Source: CAVSJJ01 sp963728395 (GTDB taxonomy: Bacteria; Actinomycetota; Actinomycetes; Actinomycetales; Dermatophilaceae). From it: a DNA stretch of 64,000 nucleotides. The DNA is taken from the NCBI GenBank assembly GCA_963728395.1, contig CAVSJJ010000003.1, positions 620,001-684,000 on the forward strand, read 5' to 3'. The notes beneath the pieces were generated by a model. That model saw only the letters and a list, made by a program, of their open reading frames with translations. It did no database searches and was not told the origin of the DNA. Position numbers and translations under genes: made by a program. Shown here in pieces: positions 46,133 through 54,575 of this stretch (the first letter of the stretch is position 1; every line of letters starts with the position of its first letter).

Positions 46133-47392
46133 TCAGGATAGGTCTCGCCGGGGTTGCTGGGAAGGCGAACGGTGAGGGTTGATCAGGCTCGCCGGCCGGA
46201 CCGACCCGGCCCCGAAGCGCGCGCTGGCCCGGTCGACGGCTCGGTCGGCATCCCGCCAGCCGTGGTCGGGCTCACCGAGGACCCCCTGGACCGGTGCCTG
46301 GGTGACCGGGACGAGTCCCGACATCCGGACACCGACGAGCCGGATCCGGGCGCGTTGCAGCCCGAGGGCGTCGAACAGCCCGACCGCGGCGTCGTAGACG
46401 ACCCGGCTGATGTCGGTCGGCTGGTGGATCGTCCGGGCACGGGTGATCGTCGTGAAGTCGGAGAACCGGACCTTGATCGTGACGGTCCGGCCGGCCATCC
46501 CGGCCGCCCGCAGCCGGGCCGCGACGCGGTCGCTGAGCCGCAGCAGGTGCCGGTGGAGGAGGTCCGGGTCGTCGATGTCGGTCTCGAAGGTCTCGTCGGC
46601 GCCGATGCTGCGCTCCCGCTCGGCCCGGTGGACGGGGCGGGGGTCCCGGCCCCAGGACAGCTCGTGGAGATGGGCGCCGGTGGCCTCGCCGAGGGCCCGG
46701 GTCAGGGTCTGCAGCGGCGTGTGGGCGATGTCGGCGACGGTCCGCAGGCCGAGCCGGGTCAGCGCCTCCTCGGTCTTGTCACCGACGCCCCACAGGGCCC
46801 CGACCGGCAGCTGCTGGACAAACGGCACGACCTCGTCGACGGGGACGACGACCATGCCGTCCGGCTTGGCCAGGCCGGAGGCGAGCTTGGCGACGAACTT
46901 CGTCGGCGCGACGCCGACCGAGCACGTGACACCCTGCTCGTCGGCGATCGTGTCGCGGATGAGCGCCCCGATCCGGGCCGGGCTGCCGAGCCGGCGCAGG
47001 GCACCGGAGACATCGAGGAACGCCTCGTCGAGCGAGAGAGGCTCGACGACGGGGGTGATCGAGGCGAACGTCGCCATGACGGCGTCGGAGATGCGGGAGT
47101 ACAGCTCGTGGTCGGGCGGAATGACGCTCGCCTGAGGGCACAGCCGGCGCGCGCGGGACATCGGCATGGCCGAGGTCACCCCGAACCGGCGCGCCTCGTA
47201 GGTCGCCGAGAGGACGACGCCGCGGTTGCTGCTGCCGCCGATGATGACGGGCGTCCCGACGAGCTCGGGCCGGGAGAGCAGCGAGGCCGAGGCGTAGAAG
47301 GCGTCCATGTCGACGTGGAGGATCGTGCACCCGGTGTCGTCCGGCGGCCCGGAGCCCGAGCGCCGCGGAAGGGCGAACTGTCGCCGGCTCAT
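46133..47392 (-). CDS. dinB: DNA polymerase IV (Y family)
   Basis: Translesion polymerase of 419 residues. The catalytic acids are in HVDMDAFYAS (Asp28, Asp30) and SLDEAFLDVSG; the ATYEARRFGVTSAMP stretch and the helix-hairpin-helix GVGDKTEEALTRLG are typical. The C-terminal little-finger domain lies at about 245-360 and the tail (PASLINPHRSPSQQPRRDL) may carry a clamp-binding or regulatory segment. Last gene of an operon starting at 52703 behind a LexA box; with DnaE2 it forms the mutagenic SOS response here. There is no separate imuA or imuB gene in this operon. Confidence 0.92.
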   Translation of the reverse strand: MSRRQFALPRRSGSGPPDDTGCTILHVDMDAFYASASLLSRPELVGTPVIIGGSSNRGVVLSATYEARRFGVTSAMPMSRARRLCPQASVIPPDHELYSRISDAVMATFASITPVVEPLSLDEAFLDVSGALRRLGSPARIGALIRDTIADEQGVTCSVGVAPTKFVAKLASGLAKPDGMVVVPVDEVVPFVQQLPVGALWGVGDKTEEALTRLGLRTVADIAHTPLQTLTRALGEATGAHLHELSWGRDPRPVHRAERERSIGADETFETDIDDPDLLHRHLLRLSDRVAARLRAAGMAGRTVTIKVRFSDFTTITRARTIHQPTDISRVVYDAAVGLFDALGLQRARIRLVGVRMSGLVPVTQAPVQGVLGEPDHGWRDADRAVDRASARFGAGSVRPASLINPHRSPSQQPRRDLS

Positions 47393-47406
47393 CGCTCGAG
47401 CGAGGG

Positions 47407-48192
47407 TCAGCCGCGGACGGCGAGCACGTGGATGGCGGCGCCGAGGTCGCCGAGGGCGGTGAAGACGGGATGGGCGGCGGCGGCCCGTTCGAGGGCGAGC
47501 AGGGCCGAACGCTCGGCCTCGGTGTCGAGGTATGCCGCGGGGACGAGGTCGGAGAAGAGCCGTACCCCGTGGACGTCGACCGGTCGGAGACCGGCGCCCT
47601 CGACGAGCGAGACGAGGGTCGGGGTGTCGAACCGGCGGGGCATCGGGTCGGCGCTCCCCCACCGCCCGTCCGGGCTGTCGAGCAGCTCCCGGGCCTCGGC
47701 GAACTCGCCGGCCAGGGCGCGGGAGAGGACCGCGGCGAGCCGGCCGGCGGCGACGACGCTGAGCGTGCCGCCGTCGGCGAGGACCTCGGCGAGCCGGGCG
47801 AGGGTCGAGGCGGGGTCCTCGACATGCTCGAGGGTGCCGTGGCAGCAGATGAGGTCGGCGCGTCGGTCGCCGAGCAGGGCGCCGAGCGAGTCGGCGTCGC
47901 CCTGGACGGCGGTGATCCGCTCGGCCGTCTCGGGCGGGACGGTCTCGGCGGCCCGCCGGCTGAGCGAGGCGAGGGCGTCGGGGCTGGGGTCGACGACGGT
48001 GACGTCGTGGCCCGCCGCGGCGAGCGGGACGGCCAGGCCGCCGGTCCCGCCACCGAGGTCGAGGACGTGGAGCGGGCGGCCGAGCTCGGCGCGGCGGCGC
48101 CGGACGAGCTCGTCGACGGCGCCCCACACGGCCGCGGTCCGCAGGCCGGTGTCGACCCCCGGACGTCGGGTCCGCACACGCTCCTCGGTCAC
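47407..48192 (-). CDS. SAM-dependent methyltransferase in SOS operon
   Basis: A 261-residue class I methyltransferase. Motif I is HVLDLGGGTGGLAVPLA (near residue 45), followed by TVVDPSPDAL, then DLICCHGTLEHVEDP. The substrate is unknown; the motif set resembles UbiE/Methyltransf_11 proteins. It lies 10 bases after the dnaE2 stop and 14 bases before dinB. A DNA-repair-linked role is suggested only by the operon. GTG start at 48192 (VTEERVRTRR). Confidence 0.82.
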   Translation of the reverse strand: MTEERVRTRRPGVDTGLRTAAVWGAVDELVRRRRAELGRPLHVLDLGGGTGGLAVPLAAAGHDVTVVDPSPDALASLSRRAAETVPPETAERITAVQGDADSLGALLGDRRADLICCHGTLEHVEDPASTLARLAEVLADGGTLSVVAAGRLAAVLSRALAGEFAEARELLDSPDGRWGSADPMPRRFDTPTLVSLVEGAGLRPVDVHGVRLFSDLVPAAYLDTEAERSALLALERAAAAHPVFTALGDLGAAIHVLAVRG

Positions 48193-48202
48193 GGTTCCCA
48201 CC

Positions 48203-51200
48203 CTAGTGCCCCGAGCTGCCGGGGCTGGAGTGCCACAGCTTGCGCGGCGGGAGCGACGGGCTGACCCCGGCGGGCTTGGTGTCGGCGTACGGGGACTGGC
48301 GGAAGCCGGAGGCGTGGACGAGGACCCGGTGCCCCTCCGGCTCGGGTACGGCGGCGGCGCTCTCGTGGGCCATCGCGTCGGCCTCGGCGAGCGCGGCCCG
48401 GACCGCGTCGATCCCCCCGGTCGCCCAGGCGTCCCAGAGGGAGGACAGCTCCCAGGCACCGGTCGCCCGCAGCGAGATGCCCCGCTCCCCCGTCCGGCGT
48501 ACGACGCCCCGGGTGAGGAGGAGCCAGGAGTGGAACACCGTCGCGGCATACGGGCCCTGGACGTCCTCGAAGAAGGTGGCGTCGACCGGTCCGGTGCCGT
48601 CGTCGAGGGTGAGGAAGACGACCCGGCGCCCGGAGCGGACCGGCGGGGTCTGGGTGGCGACCTTGACCCCGGCGACCCAGATCTCGGAGCGGCTGCGGGA
48701 CCTGAGGAGGTCACGGGATCGGACGACGCCGAGGGCGCCGAGCATCGGGGCGTAGAACTCCATGACGTGCCCGCTCGCGTCGAGGCCGAGGATGTCGAGC
48801 TCGGCGCGGACCCGCTCCGGACCGGTCATCTCGGGCAGTCCGGTGCCGGGGGTCAGCTCGGGCCGGTCCCCGAGGTCGAGGACGAGCTGGCCCGGGGTCC
48901 GGCCACCCGTGCGGCGGGCCGCCGCTCCCGACCCGGCGCGGCGCACCGAGCGCTCCCACCGGTCGAGCTCGGCGACATGGAGGAGGACGTCGCGCCGGGT
49001 CACCCGGCCGCGCCGGCCGAGGCCGGAGCGGCCACCCATGCCGTAGAGGCCGTCGAAGGCACCGGCGAGGACGAGCCGCTCGAGGACCGGCCGGGAGACC
49101 CGGGCCCGGGTCCACACGTCGGCGAGGTCGGCGTAGGGCTGCCCGGCGACGATCCGGGCCACCTCGTCCTCGCCGATCCCCATGACGTCGGTGAGCGAGA
49201 GCCGGATGCCGTAGCCGCCGGCGTCGGGCAGGTCGGGGTGGGCGGGGGGCTCGGTGCGGGTCGTGCCGGGCTCGAGCCGCTCGACGCGGTAGGTGTCACC
49301 GGAGGCGTTGATGTCGAGCGGGAGGACGGCGATGCCGAGGCTGCGGGCGTCGTCCAGGATGAGCCGGCGGGGGTACATGCCGGGGTCGTGGGTGAGCACC
49401 CCGGCGAGGAAGGCCGCCGGATGGTGGGTCTTGAGCCAGGCCGAGTGGTAGGTCGGCAGGGCGAACGCCGCGGCGTGGGCCTTGCAGAACCCGAAGGAGG
49501 CGAACGACGCGAGCACCCCCCAGATCCGGTCGACGTCCTCCGGGGCATAGCCGCGGGCCCGGGCCGCCGGCCGCCACCACGCCTCGATCTCGGCCTGCCC
49601 GTCGGGAGTACCCATCGTCCGGCGCACCTCGTCGGCCTGGGCGAGGCTCACCCCCGTCGTCTCGGCGACGATCCGCAGCACCTGCTCGTGGAAGACGACG
49701 ACGCCCTCGGTCTCGGCGAGGGCGGGCACGAGGGTCGGGTGGAGGTAGGTCGCCGGGCTCCACCCGTGCCGGTGCTCGAGGAAGGGGGTGATCATGTCGG
49801 ACTTGACCGGCCCGGGCCGGAAGAGCGAGATGTCGATGATGAGGTCCTCGAACCGCTCGGGACCGAGCTTGCCGACGAGCTCGCGCTGGCCGGGACTCTC
49901 GATCTGGAAGCAGCCGAGGGTGTGGGTGGTGCGGATGAGCCGGTAGGTCGCCTCGTCGTCGAGCGGCACCTCGGCCTGGTCGTCGAGGTCGATCTCGACG
50001 CCGTCGACCCGGGCGACCTCGGTGACGGCGTGGGCCATCGCCGACTGCATCCGGATGCCGAGGACGTCGAGCTTGAGCAGGCCGAGGGTCTCGACGTCGT
50101 CCTTGTCGAACTGGCTCATCGGGAAGCCGAGGCCGCTCTGCTCGACGGGGGTGCGGTCGAGAAGGGTCGCGTTGGACAGCAGGACCCCGCTCGGGTGGAG
50201 GGCGATGTGCCGCGGCAGCCCGTCGAGGGCCTCGACGAGGTCGAAGAAGCGGGACAGGCGCGGGCTGTCGAGCCCCCGGGAGCGCAGCTCGGGCAGGTCG
50301 GCGATGGCGTGGCGGGCGTCGCGGGCCCGGATGTGCGGGAAGGCCGTGGCGATCTCGTCGATCTCGCCGGGGGTCATCCCGAGGGCCGCGCCGACGTCGC
50401 GGACGGCGTGCCGGACCTTGTAGGTGTCCATCATCGACACGCAGCCGACCCGCTCGGCGCCGAACCGGTCGATGATCGCCTCGTAGATCTCGGTGCGCCG
50501 GGCCGACTCGACGTCGATGTCGATGTCGGGCAGCTCGGCCCGCAGCGGGGAGCAGAACCGCTCCATGAGCAGGTCGTAGCGGATCGGGTCGACGCCGCTG
50601 ATCCCGAGGAGGTAGTTGACGAGGGACCCGGCGCCCGAGCCGCGTGCCGCCACCCGGACCCCGCGCTCGCGGATGAGGTCGACGACGGCGGCGACGGAGA
50701 GGAAGTACGTCGGGTAGCCGAGGTCGGCGACGACGGCGAGCTCGTCGGCCAACCGGTCCCGGACGGTGCGCAGCGTCGCGTCGCGCGCCCCGGCATACCG
50801 GGTGGCGACCGCGGCCCGGCAGCGCTGCGCGAGCACCCCCTGGGGGTCGGTGCCGTCGGGGATGCCGAGGATGCCGGGCTCGGGGAGGTGCACCCCGCCG
50901 ATCCCGAGGTCGCGGCGGGGGTCCTGGACGCACCGGGCGGCGAGGGCGACGGTGCTCGCGAGGAGGCGGCGGGCCCGGTCGGCGTCGCCGGTCACCGCGT
51001 GGGCGGTGCGGTGCATCGTCGCGGTGCTCGCGAGGTGGCCCGCGTCGGTGACCCGGTCCAGGTGCCGGGAGTCGAGGACGACGAGGCGGCGAGCCGCGTC
51101 GAGGACGTCGACGACCCGGACGTCGCCGGGGTCGGCGTGCCGGACCGCGGCGGTGAGGACCGCGGGGACCCCGGCCGCGTCGGCGAGGCCGAGCAGGGCC

Positions 51201-51910
51201 GCGGCATGGGTGCGCGAGGCAAGAGTCCCCTCGGGGCCGTCGTGGTGGACGACCTCGATCGCGAGGGCGTCCGGCGCCAGGAGCCGCTGCCAGGCGGCGA
51301 GCCGGGCCCGGGCGACGCCGGGGTGGCGCAGGAGGAGGGCCCGGCCGACGTCGGAGTCGGGCCCGAGGAGGAGCAGCAGCCGGCTGGGCTCCCCCGGCTC
51401 ACCGGCGGCGTGCCGGGCGATGAGGCGGGGGGTCGTGACGGGGGTGCCGCGCTCGCCGCCGAGGTGGGTGTCGGTGACGAGCCGGGCCAGGGCGGCCCAG
51501 CCCCGACCGGGGGCGAGCCCGGCGCCGTGACCACGGGCGAGGACGACGGCCCGAGGGCGGCGCGGGTCGACGACCGCCCCACCGCGGGCCGGGGTGCGCG
51601 GCGGTGGACGCCGGTATGCCGGGCCTGCCGGGGCCGCCCCGGGCTCCCCCGGCAACCCGGGAGGCAGGTCGACGGCGAGGTCGACGCCGAGCACGGGGGC
51701 GACTGCGGACCGGGCCGCCGCCGTCGCGAACCGGACCGCGCCGTAGAGCCCGTCGCGGTCGGTGAGGGCGAGCGCGGGCTGGCCGTGCTCGGCGGCCCGC
51801 TCGACGAGGACCTCCGGGGTCGAGGCGCCGTAGCGCATCGAGAAGCCCGAGGCGACGTGGAGATGGACGAACCCCGCGTCCCCCCAGCCGGGCCCGCCGG
51901 TGGCGCTCAT
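48203..51910 (-). CDS. dnaE2: Error-prone DNA polymerase DnaE2
   Basis: C-family polymerase of 1235 residues, longer than the usual 1050-1100 because of an N-terminal insertion rich in Gly/Pro/Arg within the PHP domain (about residues 85-115). PHP motif: FVHLHVASGFSMRYG (about residue 14). Catalytic Asp residues in LPDIDIDVESARR (about residue 458). The AARGSGAGSLVNYLLG block is family-typical, and an OB-fold and HhH region follow. No 3'-5' proofreading exonuclease domain is seen, consistent with SOS mutagenesis. The ATG overlaps the HEPN stop. Damage-tolerance replication on lesions is the family role. Confidence 0.93.
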   Translation of the reverse strand: MSATGGPGWGDAGFVHLHVASGFSMRYGASTPEVLVERAAEHGQPALALTDRDGLYGAVRFATAAARSAVAPVLGVDLAVDLPPGLPGEPGAAPAGPAYRRPPPRTPARGGAVVDPRRPRAVVLARGHGAGLAPGRGWAALARLVTDTHLGGERGTPVTTPRLIARHAAGEPGEPSRLLLLLGPDSDVGRALLLRHPGVARARLAAWQRLLAPDALAIEVVHHDGPEGTLASRTHAAALLGLADAAGVPAVLTAAVRHADPGDVRVVDVLDAARRLVVLDSRHLDRVTDAGHLASTATMHRTAHAVTGDADRARRLLASTVALAARCVQDPRRDLGIGGVHLPEPGILGIPDGTDPQGVLAQRCRAAVATRYAGARDATLRTVRDRLADELAVVADLGYPTYFLSVAAVVDLIRERGVRVAARGSGAGSLVNYLLGISGVDPIRYDLLMERFCSPLRAELPDIDIDVESARRTEIYEAIIDRFGAERVGCVSMMDTYKVRHAVRDVGAALGMTPGEIDEIATAFPHIRARDARHAIADLPELRSRGLDSPRLSRFFDLVEALDGLPRHIALHPSGVLLSNATLLDRTPVEQSGLGFPMSQFDKDDVETLGLLKLDVLGIRMQSAMAHAVTEVARVDGVEIDLDDQAEVPLDDEATYRLIRTTHTLGCFQIESPGQRELVGKLGPERFEDLIIDISLFRPGPVKSDMITPFLEHRHGWSPATYLHPTLVPALAETEGVVVFHEQVLRIVAETTGVSLAQADEVRRTMGTPDGQAEIEAWWRPAARARGYAPEDVDRIWGVLASFASFGFCKAHAAAFALPTYHSAWLKTHHPAAFLAGVLTHDPGMYPRRLILDDARSLGIAVLPLDINASGDTYRVERLEPGTTRTEPPAHPDLPDAGGYGIRLSLTDVMGIGEDEVARIVAGQPYADLADVWTRARVSRPVLERLVLAGAFDGLYGMGGRSGLGRRGRVTRRDVLLHVAELDRWERSVRRAGSGAAARRTGGRTPGQLVLDLGDRPELTPGTGLPEMTGPERVRAELDILGLDASGHVMEFYAPMLGALGVVRSRDLLRSRSRSEIWVAGVKVATQTPPVRSGRRVVFLTLDDGTGPVDATFFEDVQGPYAATVFHSWLLLTRGVVRRTGERGISLRATGAWELSSLWDAWATGGIDAVRAALAEADAMAHESAAAVPEPEGHRVLVHASGFRQSPYADTKPAGVSPSLPPRKLWHSSPGSSGH

Positions 51911-52368
51911 GGGGCCCCGGCGCCGCCGTGGGCCGGGATGAGCCGCTCGGGGTGCTCGACCGGGCGGCCCGGCAGGCCGAGCCGGGCCATGACGAGGTCG
52001 AGGAAGGTCTCGGCCGACCGGAGCAGGTCATCGGCCTCGCGGCTGGCCACCCGGCGCCGGCCCTGCTCGACGTCGGCGCGCTGCCGGGTCGAGTGGGCGA
52101 AGTAGCCGGCCCACTCGGCGAGGTCGGGGGTGGCCGTCGCGGTGAGCTCCCAGATGTTGTGCGGCCCCGAGGTGGGCCGGTGGCGCGTCCGGGGCCGGCC
52201 CGGAGCGGCGAGGAGGGCGGCGGCCGCCCGGAGCGCGGCGAGCTGGGCGGCGAGGTATCGCTCGACGACGCCCTGGGCGGCATACGCCTCGGCGAGGGAG
52301 GCGCGGGAGCGGTCGAGCAGGTCGAGCGCCCCCGCGGCTCCGGTCGGGTGTCCGGTCACGTCGGTCAT
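51907..52368 (-). CDS. SAV_6107-family HEPN protein
   Basis: A 153-residue helical protein of the SAV_6107 HEPN family that accompanies DnaE2 in Actinobacteria. Helices AEAYAAQGVVERYLAAQLAAL and READDLLRSAETFLDLVMARL flank a region HNIWELTATATPDLAEWAGYFAHS. The ATG at 52368 follows AAGGAG, and the stop overlaps the dnaE2 start (TCAT on the plus strand), so translation is coupled. HEPN folds can be RNases; no clear Rx4-6H motif is visible here, so an adaptor role is equally possible. Confidence 0.8.
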   Translation of the reverse strand: MTDVTGHPTGAAGALDLLDRSRASLAEAYAAQGVVERYLAAQLAALRAAAALLAAPGRPRTRHRPTSGPHNIWELTATATPDLAEWAGYFAHSTRQRADVEQGRRRVASREADDLLRSAETFLDLVMARLGLPGRPVEHPERLIPAHGGAGAP

Positions 52369-52379
52369 GCCTCTCTCCT

Positions 52380-52703
52380 TCAGTCCAGGGCCCGCAGCAA
52401 CAGCCAGCGCGACCCGCCGTCGGCGCCGAGCTCGAACACCCCGACCCGGCCGCCCGCTCGAGCCTCGACCCGCCAGATCACCCGCTCGGTCTCGTCGGCG
52501 GGGCCCTCCTCGCCCACGTCGCGCCACCAGGCCCGACGCTCGCGCCAGCGGGCCTGGACCGCCTCGACGGCATACCGGCGGCCCCGCCAGACGAAGGCAA
52601 CCGGCGCCGGGTCGGCGAGCGGATCGGTGGTCGGGCCGGGGACCCCGACCGGTGCCGGGTCGGCGACCCGGACCCGAACGGGCTCGTGGTAGCGACGGAC
52701 CAT
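52380..52703 (-). CDS. DUF6504 protein, first gene of SOS mutagenesis operon
   Basis: A 107-residue protein of the DUF6504 family found beside translesion polymerases. Core: PVAFVWRGRRYAVEAVQARW, then WWRDVGEEG, then RVGVFELGADGGSRWLLLRALD. GGAAGGAG lies 8 bases before the ATG at 52703, so longer frames are rejected. A LexA box 140 bases upstream drives it. It resembles the C-terminal domain found on some ImuB-like or DinB proteins, but its biochemical role is unknown. Confidence 0.82.
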   Translation of the reverse strand: MVRRYHEPVRVRVADPAPVGVPGPTTDPLADPAPVAFVWRGRRYAVEAVQARWRERRAWWRDVGEEGPADETERVIWRVEARAGGRVGVFELGADGGSRWLLLRALD

Positions 52704-52842
52704 CGCGAGGCTCCTTCCGATGAGGCGGCCGCTCGGCCCACCGGCCGCGGATGCCCGGGCATGACGGCATACGCGCGTCGACCCTGGACCGGGTCGGCGC
52801 GGCGCATGGTCGGGGCGACGCGACGGACGGCGTCCGAATGTT

Positions 52843-52856
52843 CGAACACGTGTTCG
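52843..52856. promoter_or_regulatory. LexA (SOS) box CGAACACGTGTTCG of mutagenesis operon
   Basis: Perfect CGAAC-N4-GTTCG palindrome; symmetry extends to 18 bp (TTCGAACACGTGTTCGAA, 52841-52858). It lies 140 bases upstream of the first gene of the DnaE2/DinB operon on the minus strand and about 80 bases upstream of ybaK on the plus strand. The octamer CGGCATAC is in the leader at 52765-52772. DNA damage would relieve repression by LexA. Confidence 0.88.
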
Positions 52857-52923
52857 AAGGACCTTGACTCTACACCGCGGCGCGCGCAGCACGTCAAGCC
52901 GCCGCGGGCGGCCGTCTCGCGGC

Positions 52924-52929
52924 TAGGCT
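52924..52929 (+). promoter_or_regulatory. Candidate -10 (TAGGCT) for leaderless ybaK mRNA
   Basis: TAGGCT fits TANNNT and ends 7 bases before the ATG at 52937, which has no ribosome site. The LexA box is 70 bases further upstream, so it may or may not affect this promoter. Confidence 0.4.
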
Positions 52930-52936
52930 CTCGGCC

Positions 52937-53488
52937 ATGGCGTCAGTCGAGGAGCCCTCGCTGGACCCCGCCTCGCCGGGTCCCGTCTCGCCGGGCACGG
53001 ATCTGAGCGGGCACCCCTCCGTGGCCCGGGTTCTCGCGGCGCTCGACGACGCCGAGGTCCGCACGACGGTCCGCTACCTGCCGGATGCCGTCCGGACCGC
53101 CGCCGCGGCCGCCGAGGCCCTCGGGGTGACCCCCGCCGAGATCGCCAACTCCCTCGTCTTCGCCGCCCGGCACTTCGACGGCAGCACCGCTCCCCTGCTC
53201 ATCCTCGCCTCGGGCGGGCATCGGGTCCATCTCGCCAAGGTCGCCGGCCTCGCCGGCCTCGCCGGCATCGACCGCGCCGACCCCGAGTTCGTCCGCGCCG
53301 AGACCGGCTTCGCCATCGGCGGCGTCGCACCGGTCGGGCACGTCCGGCCGATCCAGACGATCGTCGACATCACTCTCGAGCGCTTCCCGCGGGTCTGGGC
53401 GGCGGCCGGACACAGCCATGCGGTGTTCGAGACCTCGTATGCCGAGCTGCTCCGGATCACCGGCGGGCAGCCCATGGAGGTCGTCTAG
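52937..53488 (+). CDS. ybaK: YbaK/EbsC-type aminoacyl-tRNA deacylase
   Basis: A 183-residue editing-domain protein that hydrolyses mischarged aminoacyl-tRNA (Cys-tRNAPro type). Family landmarks: AAAAAEALGVTPAEIANSLVF, the LLILASGGHRVHLAKVAGL block with the conserved Lys, and GGVAPVGHVRPIQTIVDI. A short 9-base tandem repeat near 53243-53266 gives the run LAGLAGLAG. The first 20 residues are Pro/Ser-rich. Which amino acid it edits is not evident. Confidence 0.85.
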   Translation: MASVEEPSLDPASPGPVSPGTDLSGHPSVARVLAALDDAEVRTTVRYLPDAVRTAAAAAEALGVTPAEIANSLVFAARHFDGSTAPLLILASGGHRVHLAKVAGLAGLAGIDRADPEFVRAETGFAIGGVAPVGHVRPIQTIVDITLERFPRVWAAAGHSHAVFETSYAELLRITGGQPMEVV

Positions 53489-53522
53489 CCGCACCCGGCG
53501 CCGGGCGGCAGGGGGCCTCGCC

Positions 53523-53639
53523 TCAGTGGTTGACGAGGTGGGCGCGGGCCTCGGCGACCTCGAGGCTCGCCTCGGTCCCGGCGATCGTCACGGTGTCGGG
53601 GATGTCGAGCCAGGGCCCACCGTTGACCCGGAACTGCCC
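53523..53639 (-). pseudogene. 3' fragment of gene split by the IS21 element
   Basis: This is the last part of a minus-strand gene cut by IS insertion. From 53633 it reads 36 residues (FRVNGGPWLDIPDTVTIA, ending AHLVNH) to the TGA at 53523-53525. Joining it to the 5' part (56326-57114) after removing the element and one target copy keeps one reading frame. Only the GGGCAG target copy precedes it, so it has no start of its own. Confidence 0.85.
53634..53639. repeat. Target-site duplication CTGCCC, left copy
   Basis: CTGCCC directly left of the IS terminus; the identical direct copy is at 56329-56334. Six bases fits IS21-family duplications (4-8). Removing the element plus one copy restores the split frame exactly. 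Confidence 0.85.
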
Positions 53640-53733
53640 TGTCAAGGGCCATTGGTTTCTGCCCAGGGGCGGTCGTGAGACCTGCCCGGTGACGGTCACG
53701 AGATGTGCCCGGTGGTGGCCATGGGATCTGCCC
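53640..53733. repeat. IS21 left end: four 23-bp transposase-binding repeats
   Basis: Units begin with CTGCCC at 53659, 53682 and 53728, and with GTGCCC at 53705, an exact 23-base spacing, and are followed by GG-type purine-rich sequence. The IS terminus starts TGTCAAGG at 53640. Confidence 0.8.
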
Positions 53734-53759
53734 AGTGCTGACCACCACTGGCCTGGTGC

Positions 53760-54575
53760 TCAGCTCAAGGGGCTCACCCCTTGACCGGCCAGGGCTTGGG
53801 ACAGGCGCACGCTCTTGCCGGTGGTCTGGCATACGTGGGCGTGGTGCAGGAGCCGGTCCACGGTCGCGGTGGCCAGGGTCTTGGGCATCAGCTCGTCGAA
53901 GGCTGCGGGGTGCAGGTTGCTCGAGATCGCGATGGAGCGTTTCTCGTACGCGGCGTCGACGAGGCGGTACAGCCCCTCGGCGGCGTCCTGGGCCACCGGG
54001 AGCAGGCCGATGTCGTCGACGACGACCAGATCTGCTCGCAGGACCCGGGCGATGGCTTTGGTGACGGTGTCGTCGGCGCGGTGCCGGCGCAGTAGCACGC
54101 CGAGGTCTTCGAGGGTGAACCAGGCAACCTTGAGGCCTTGCTCGACGGCGTGTTGGCCCAGGGCCTCGAGCAGGAACGTCTTACCGGTCCCCGACGGCCC
54201 GCACACCACGAGGTTCTCCCGTCGGCGGACCCACTCCAGGGTGCGTAGGGCTTGTTGGGTCGGGGCGGGGATCGAGGAAGCCTCAGCGCTCCAGGCGTCG
54301 AAGGTCTTGCCGGTGGGGAAGCCGGCGGCGGCGCGGCGGGTGGCCAGCGCGGAGCGTTCCCGCCCGGCGGCCTCGGCGGCGAACAGGGCCTTGAGGACCT
54401 CCACCGGTTCCCACCGTTGCGCGCGGGCGGTTGCGATCACCTCGGGGGCGTGGGCGCGGATGTGCGGCAGCCGCAGCCGGCGCAGCAGCGCTTCGAGGTC
54501 GGGCGGAAGCGGCGGGGCGGTGGGGACACCGGCGACCGGGACGCCACGGTCTTTGCCGACAGCGGACGCGCTCAT
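53760..54575 (-). CDS. istB: IS21 helper ATPase IstB
   Basis: AAA+ ATPase of 271 residues that loads on target DNA and activates IstA. Walker A is CGPSGTGKTFLLEAL (about residue 125) and Walker B LVVVDDIGLLPV (about 185), followed by the sensor segment SSNLHPAAFDELMP. The ATG at 54575 overlaps the istA stop (ATGA), the standard IS21 layout. Confidence 0.92.
   Translation of the reverse strand: MSASAVGKDRGVPVAGVPTAPPLPPDLEALLRRLRLPHIRAHAPEVIATARAQRWEPVEVLKALFAAEAAGRERSALATRRAAAGFPTGKTFDAWSAEASSIPAPTQQALRTLEWVRRRENLVVCGPSGTGKTFLLEALGQHAVEQGLKVAWFTLEDLGVLLRRHRADDTVTKAIARVLRADLVVVDDIGLLPVAQDAAEGLYRLVDAAYEKRSIAISSNLHPAAFDELMPKTLATATVDRLLHHAHVCQTTGKSVRLSQALAGQGVSPLS

Noticed and set aside
46154..52105. 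A 1983-codon open frame antisense to the SOS operon
   Set aside because: It is the shadow of dinB, the methyltransferase, dnaE2 and the HEPN gene; composition is Gly/Asp/Arg-rich with no domain.
53243..53266. 9-base tandem repeat in ybaK
   Set aside because: Three in-frame copies give Leu-Ala-Gly repeats inside the conserved Lys block; simple slippage in GC-rich DNA with no further sign of function.
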